A stretch of 6,118 bases of DNA, taken from NCBI GenBank assembly GCA_002431545.1, contig DJFY01000134.1:2196-8313 (forward strand), written 5' to 3'. How positions within the stretch are numbered: the stretch's first letter is position 1; each line of letters opens with the position of its first letter. The translations under genes were made by a program, and so were the position numbers. The notes below the pieces were generated by a model that saw only the letters and a list, made by a program, of their open reading frames with translations, searched no databases and was not told the DNA's origin. Origin of the DNA: Cellvibrionales bacterium UBA5860. Lineage in GTDB: Bacteria > Pseudomonadota > Gammaproteobacteria > Pseudomonadales > Porticoccaceae. Shown here one piece after another: positions 4,871 through 6,118 of the stretch.

Positions 4871-6118
4871 ATGGAGTTTATGGATCTGCTCAGACTGATC
4901 GTCCATCGCGACGGTTCCGACCTCTACCTGTCTACCGGCGCGCCGGCCAGTATGAAGATCCACGGCAAGTTACTGCCCGTAACCAAGCAACCCTATAGCA
5001 AGGGGCAGGTTAAGGAGATCGCCTATTCCATCATGAGCGAGGCGCAAATCGCCGAGTTTGAAATCAAACCTGAGATGAACCTGGCGATCTCTGAACCCAA
5101 GATCGGGCGGTTTCGTGTGAATATCTTCAAACAGCGCGGCGAGCTGGCCATGGTGATCCGTGTCATTAAAACGGAGATTCCCAATTACAAGGATCTCGGC
5201 CTGCCGCTGATTTTGCCGAAACTGGTGATGGAAAAGCGCGGGCTGATTCTATTTGTCGGCGCTACAGGTTCCGGTAAATCAACGTCGCTGGCCTCTTTGA
5301 TCGATCACCGCAACCGAAACTCAGCCGGGCATATAATCGCCATCGAAGACCCCATCGAATTTGTCCACGAGCATAAGCGTAGCATCGTCAATCAGCGGGA
5401 AGTCGGACTCGATACGGACACCTATGAAGACGCGCTACAAAACACGCTGCGTCAGGCGCCGGACGTTATACTTATCGGCGAGATTCGCAGCCGGGAAACC
5501 ATGGAACACGCCATCGCCTTTGCCGAAACCGGGCACCTGTGTCTCTCGACACTGCACGCCAACAATGCTAACCAGGCGCTGGATCGGATCATTAACTTTT
5601 TCCCGGAGGACCGGCACAAGCAGTTGTTTCTCGATCTGTCGCTGAATATGCGCGGCATCATTTCGCAACGTTTAATACCCACTATCGACAAAAAACGCGC
5701 CGCTGCCATCGAAGTTTTATTGGGCACACCGCGTGTTAACGATTTGATCAAAAACGGCAAGGTCGACGAAATCAAGGAAGTGATGGAAAAGTCGGAAAAC
5801 CTGGGCATGCAAACCTTTGATTCCGCACTCTATAAACTCTACCAGGAAGGCAGTATCAGCCTTGAGGAAGCACTGGCCAACGCCGACTCCGCGAATAACC
5901 TGCGACTGAAGATTCAGTTGAGCGAGGGCACCTTCCAGAAGGCCGCACAGACTGACGAGGAAGAAGTGGTCGAAGAGCCAGCACCAGGCCCGGCGGCAGA
6001 AGCCCAACCGGTTGCACCGGAACCCGAGCCGAAACCTGAACCTGAACCCGCGCCCGCTGCCACTTCGGGGCTTTCTGAGCTATCCCTCGAGCCTATGAGC
6101 AATCCGGCAGATGAAGGT
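4871..6118 (+). CDS. pilU: PilU, type IV pilus retraction ATPase (3' end beyond window)
   Basis: 416 codons are present and the frame is open at the window edge. PilU is a hexameric cytoplasmic ATPase that works with PilT at the base of the type IVa pilus to retract it under load, powering twitching motility and DNA uptake. Residues 1 to about 110 form the PAS-like N-terminal domain (GSDLYLSTGAPASMKI, 15-30). The RecA-like domain follows, with Walker A GATGSGKST (130-138, K136), Asp box IEDPIEF (158-164), Walker B DVILIGEIR (198-206, E204) and His box TGHLCLSTLHANNA (220-233). FVHEHK, NQREVGLDT and the LGMQTFDSALYKLYQEG stretch follow PilU. The PilT AIRNLIRE motif is replaced by RVNDLIKNG, so PilU is favoured over PilT. 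The core ends at about 355. The remaining residues form an acidic, Pro/Glu-rich tail, longer than in P. aeruginosa PilU (about 380 aa in total). No pilT precedes it. The Shine-Dalgarno GGAGGA is strong. Confidence 0.93.
   Translation, partial: MEFMDLLRLIVHRDGSDLYLSTGAPASMKIHGKLLPVTKQPYSKGQVKEIAYSIMSEAQIAEFEIKPEMNLAISEPKIGRFRVNIFKQRGELAMVIRVIKTEIPNYKDLGLPLILPKLVMEKRGLILFVGATGSGKSTSLASLIDHRNRNSAGHIIAIEDPIEFVHEHKRSIVNQREVGLDTDTYEDALQNTLRQAPDVILIGEIRSRETMEHAIAFAETGHLCLSTLHANNANQALDRIINFFPEDRHKQLFLDLSLNMRGIISQRLIPTIDKKRAAAIEVLLGTPRVNDLIKNGKVDEIKEVMEKSENLGMQTFDSALYKLYQEGSISLEEALANADSANNLRLKIQLSEGTFQKAAQTDEEEVVEEPAPGPAAEAQPVAPEPEPKPEPEPAPAATSGLSELSLEPMSNPADEG
6020..6049 (+). repeat. Glu-Pro repeat in the PilU C-terminal tail
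   Basis: Five Xaa-Pro dipeptides in a row (EPEPKPEPEP, residues 384-393) are encoded by near-repeats of the hexamer GAACCY. They sit inside a longer acidic, Ala/Pro-rich stretch that begins at about residue 362. The stretch is likely extended and disordered. It is followed by GLSELSLEP (400-408), which resembles the short GLSLEI-type end of pseudomonad PilU, so the repeat looks like a spacer inserted before a conserved terminal motif. The slippage-prone hexamers suggest the length may vary between strains. Confidence 0.7.

Noticed and set aside
4813..4998. Small open frame of 61 codons overlapping the start of pilU
   Set aside because: It needs a TTG start and has no Shine-Dalgarno sequence. 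It lies mostly in a different frame of the pilU coding region.

Overview
The window looks like an ordinary chromosomal stretch of a gammaproteobacterium, probably a free-living, marine-type one. The evidence is a PilU-type type IV pilus ATPase very close in sequence to pseudomonad PilU, a membrane-anchored single-domain glutamate-synthase-like protein of a kind common in Gammaproteobacteria, a moderate GC content (mid-50s percent by eye), and tightly packed housekeeping and lipid-metabolism genes. There are no transposases, integrases, phage genes, CRISPR repeats, tRNAs or rRNAs. Genus cannot be read from this sequence.

Layout. (1) 11-1564, plus: FMN-binding glutamate synthase family protein with an N-terminal membrane anchor. 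It lacks the amidotransferase domain but keeps the three iron-sulfur cysteines. (2) 1565-1622: short convergent gap with no clear terminator. (3) 1623-2834, minus: acyl-CoA dehydrogenase whose usual C-terminal catalytic Glu is replaced by Gly, with a candidate replacement base at E246. (4) 2919-3677, minus: Nudix hydrolase resembling the NUDT19 acyl-CoA/CoA diphosphatase group. It lies 84 nt upstream of the dehydrogenase on the same strand, so the two are probably cotranscribed. (5) 3678-3795: divergent intergenic region with a candidate promoter for the Nudix gene. (6) 3796-4560, plus: exodeoxyribonuclease III / AP endonuclease of the ExoA/APE1-like subtype. (7) 4561-4870: a 310-nt non-coding gap containing a good CRP/Vfr-like palindrome, an AT-rich stretch and a strong Shine-Dalgarno sequence. 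(8) 4871 to the window end, plus: PilU retraction ATPase with an unusual Pro/Glu-rich C-terminal tail, still open at the edge.

How the genes relate. The Nudix and dehydrogenase genes form a plausible two-gene fatty-acyl-CoA module: one oxidises acyl-CoA, and the other may hydrolyse CoA species or clean up nucleotide-linked metabolites. The xth gene (base-excision repair) and pilU (twitching motility and pilus retraction) look like independent units. pilU is not preceded by pilT and appears to have its own, possibly cAMP-responsive, promoter region. I found no convincing undescribed multi-gene system. The points most worth following up are the CRP/Vfr-like site, the unpartnered PilU with its tail, the anchored glutamate-synthase-like enzyme, and the Nudix/dehydrogenase pair.
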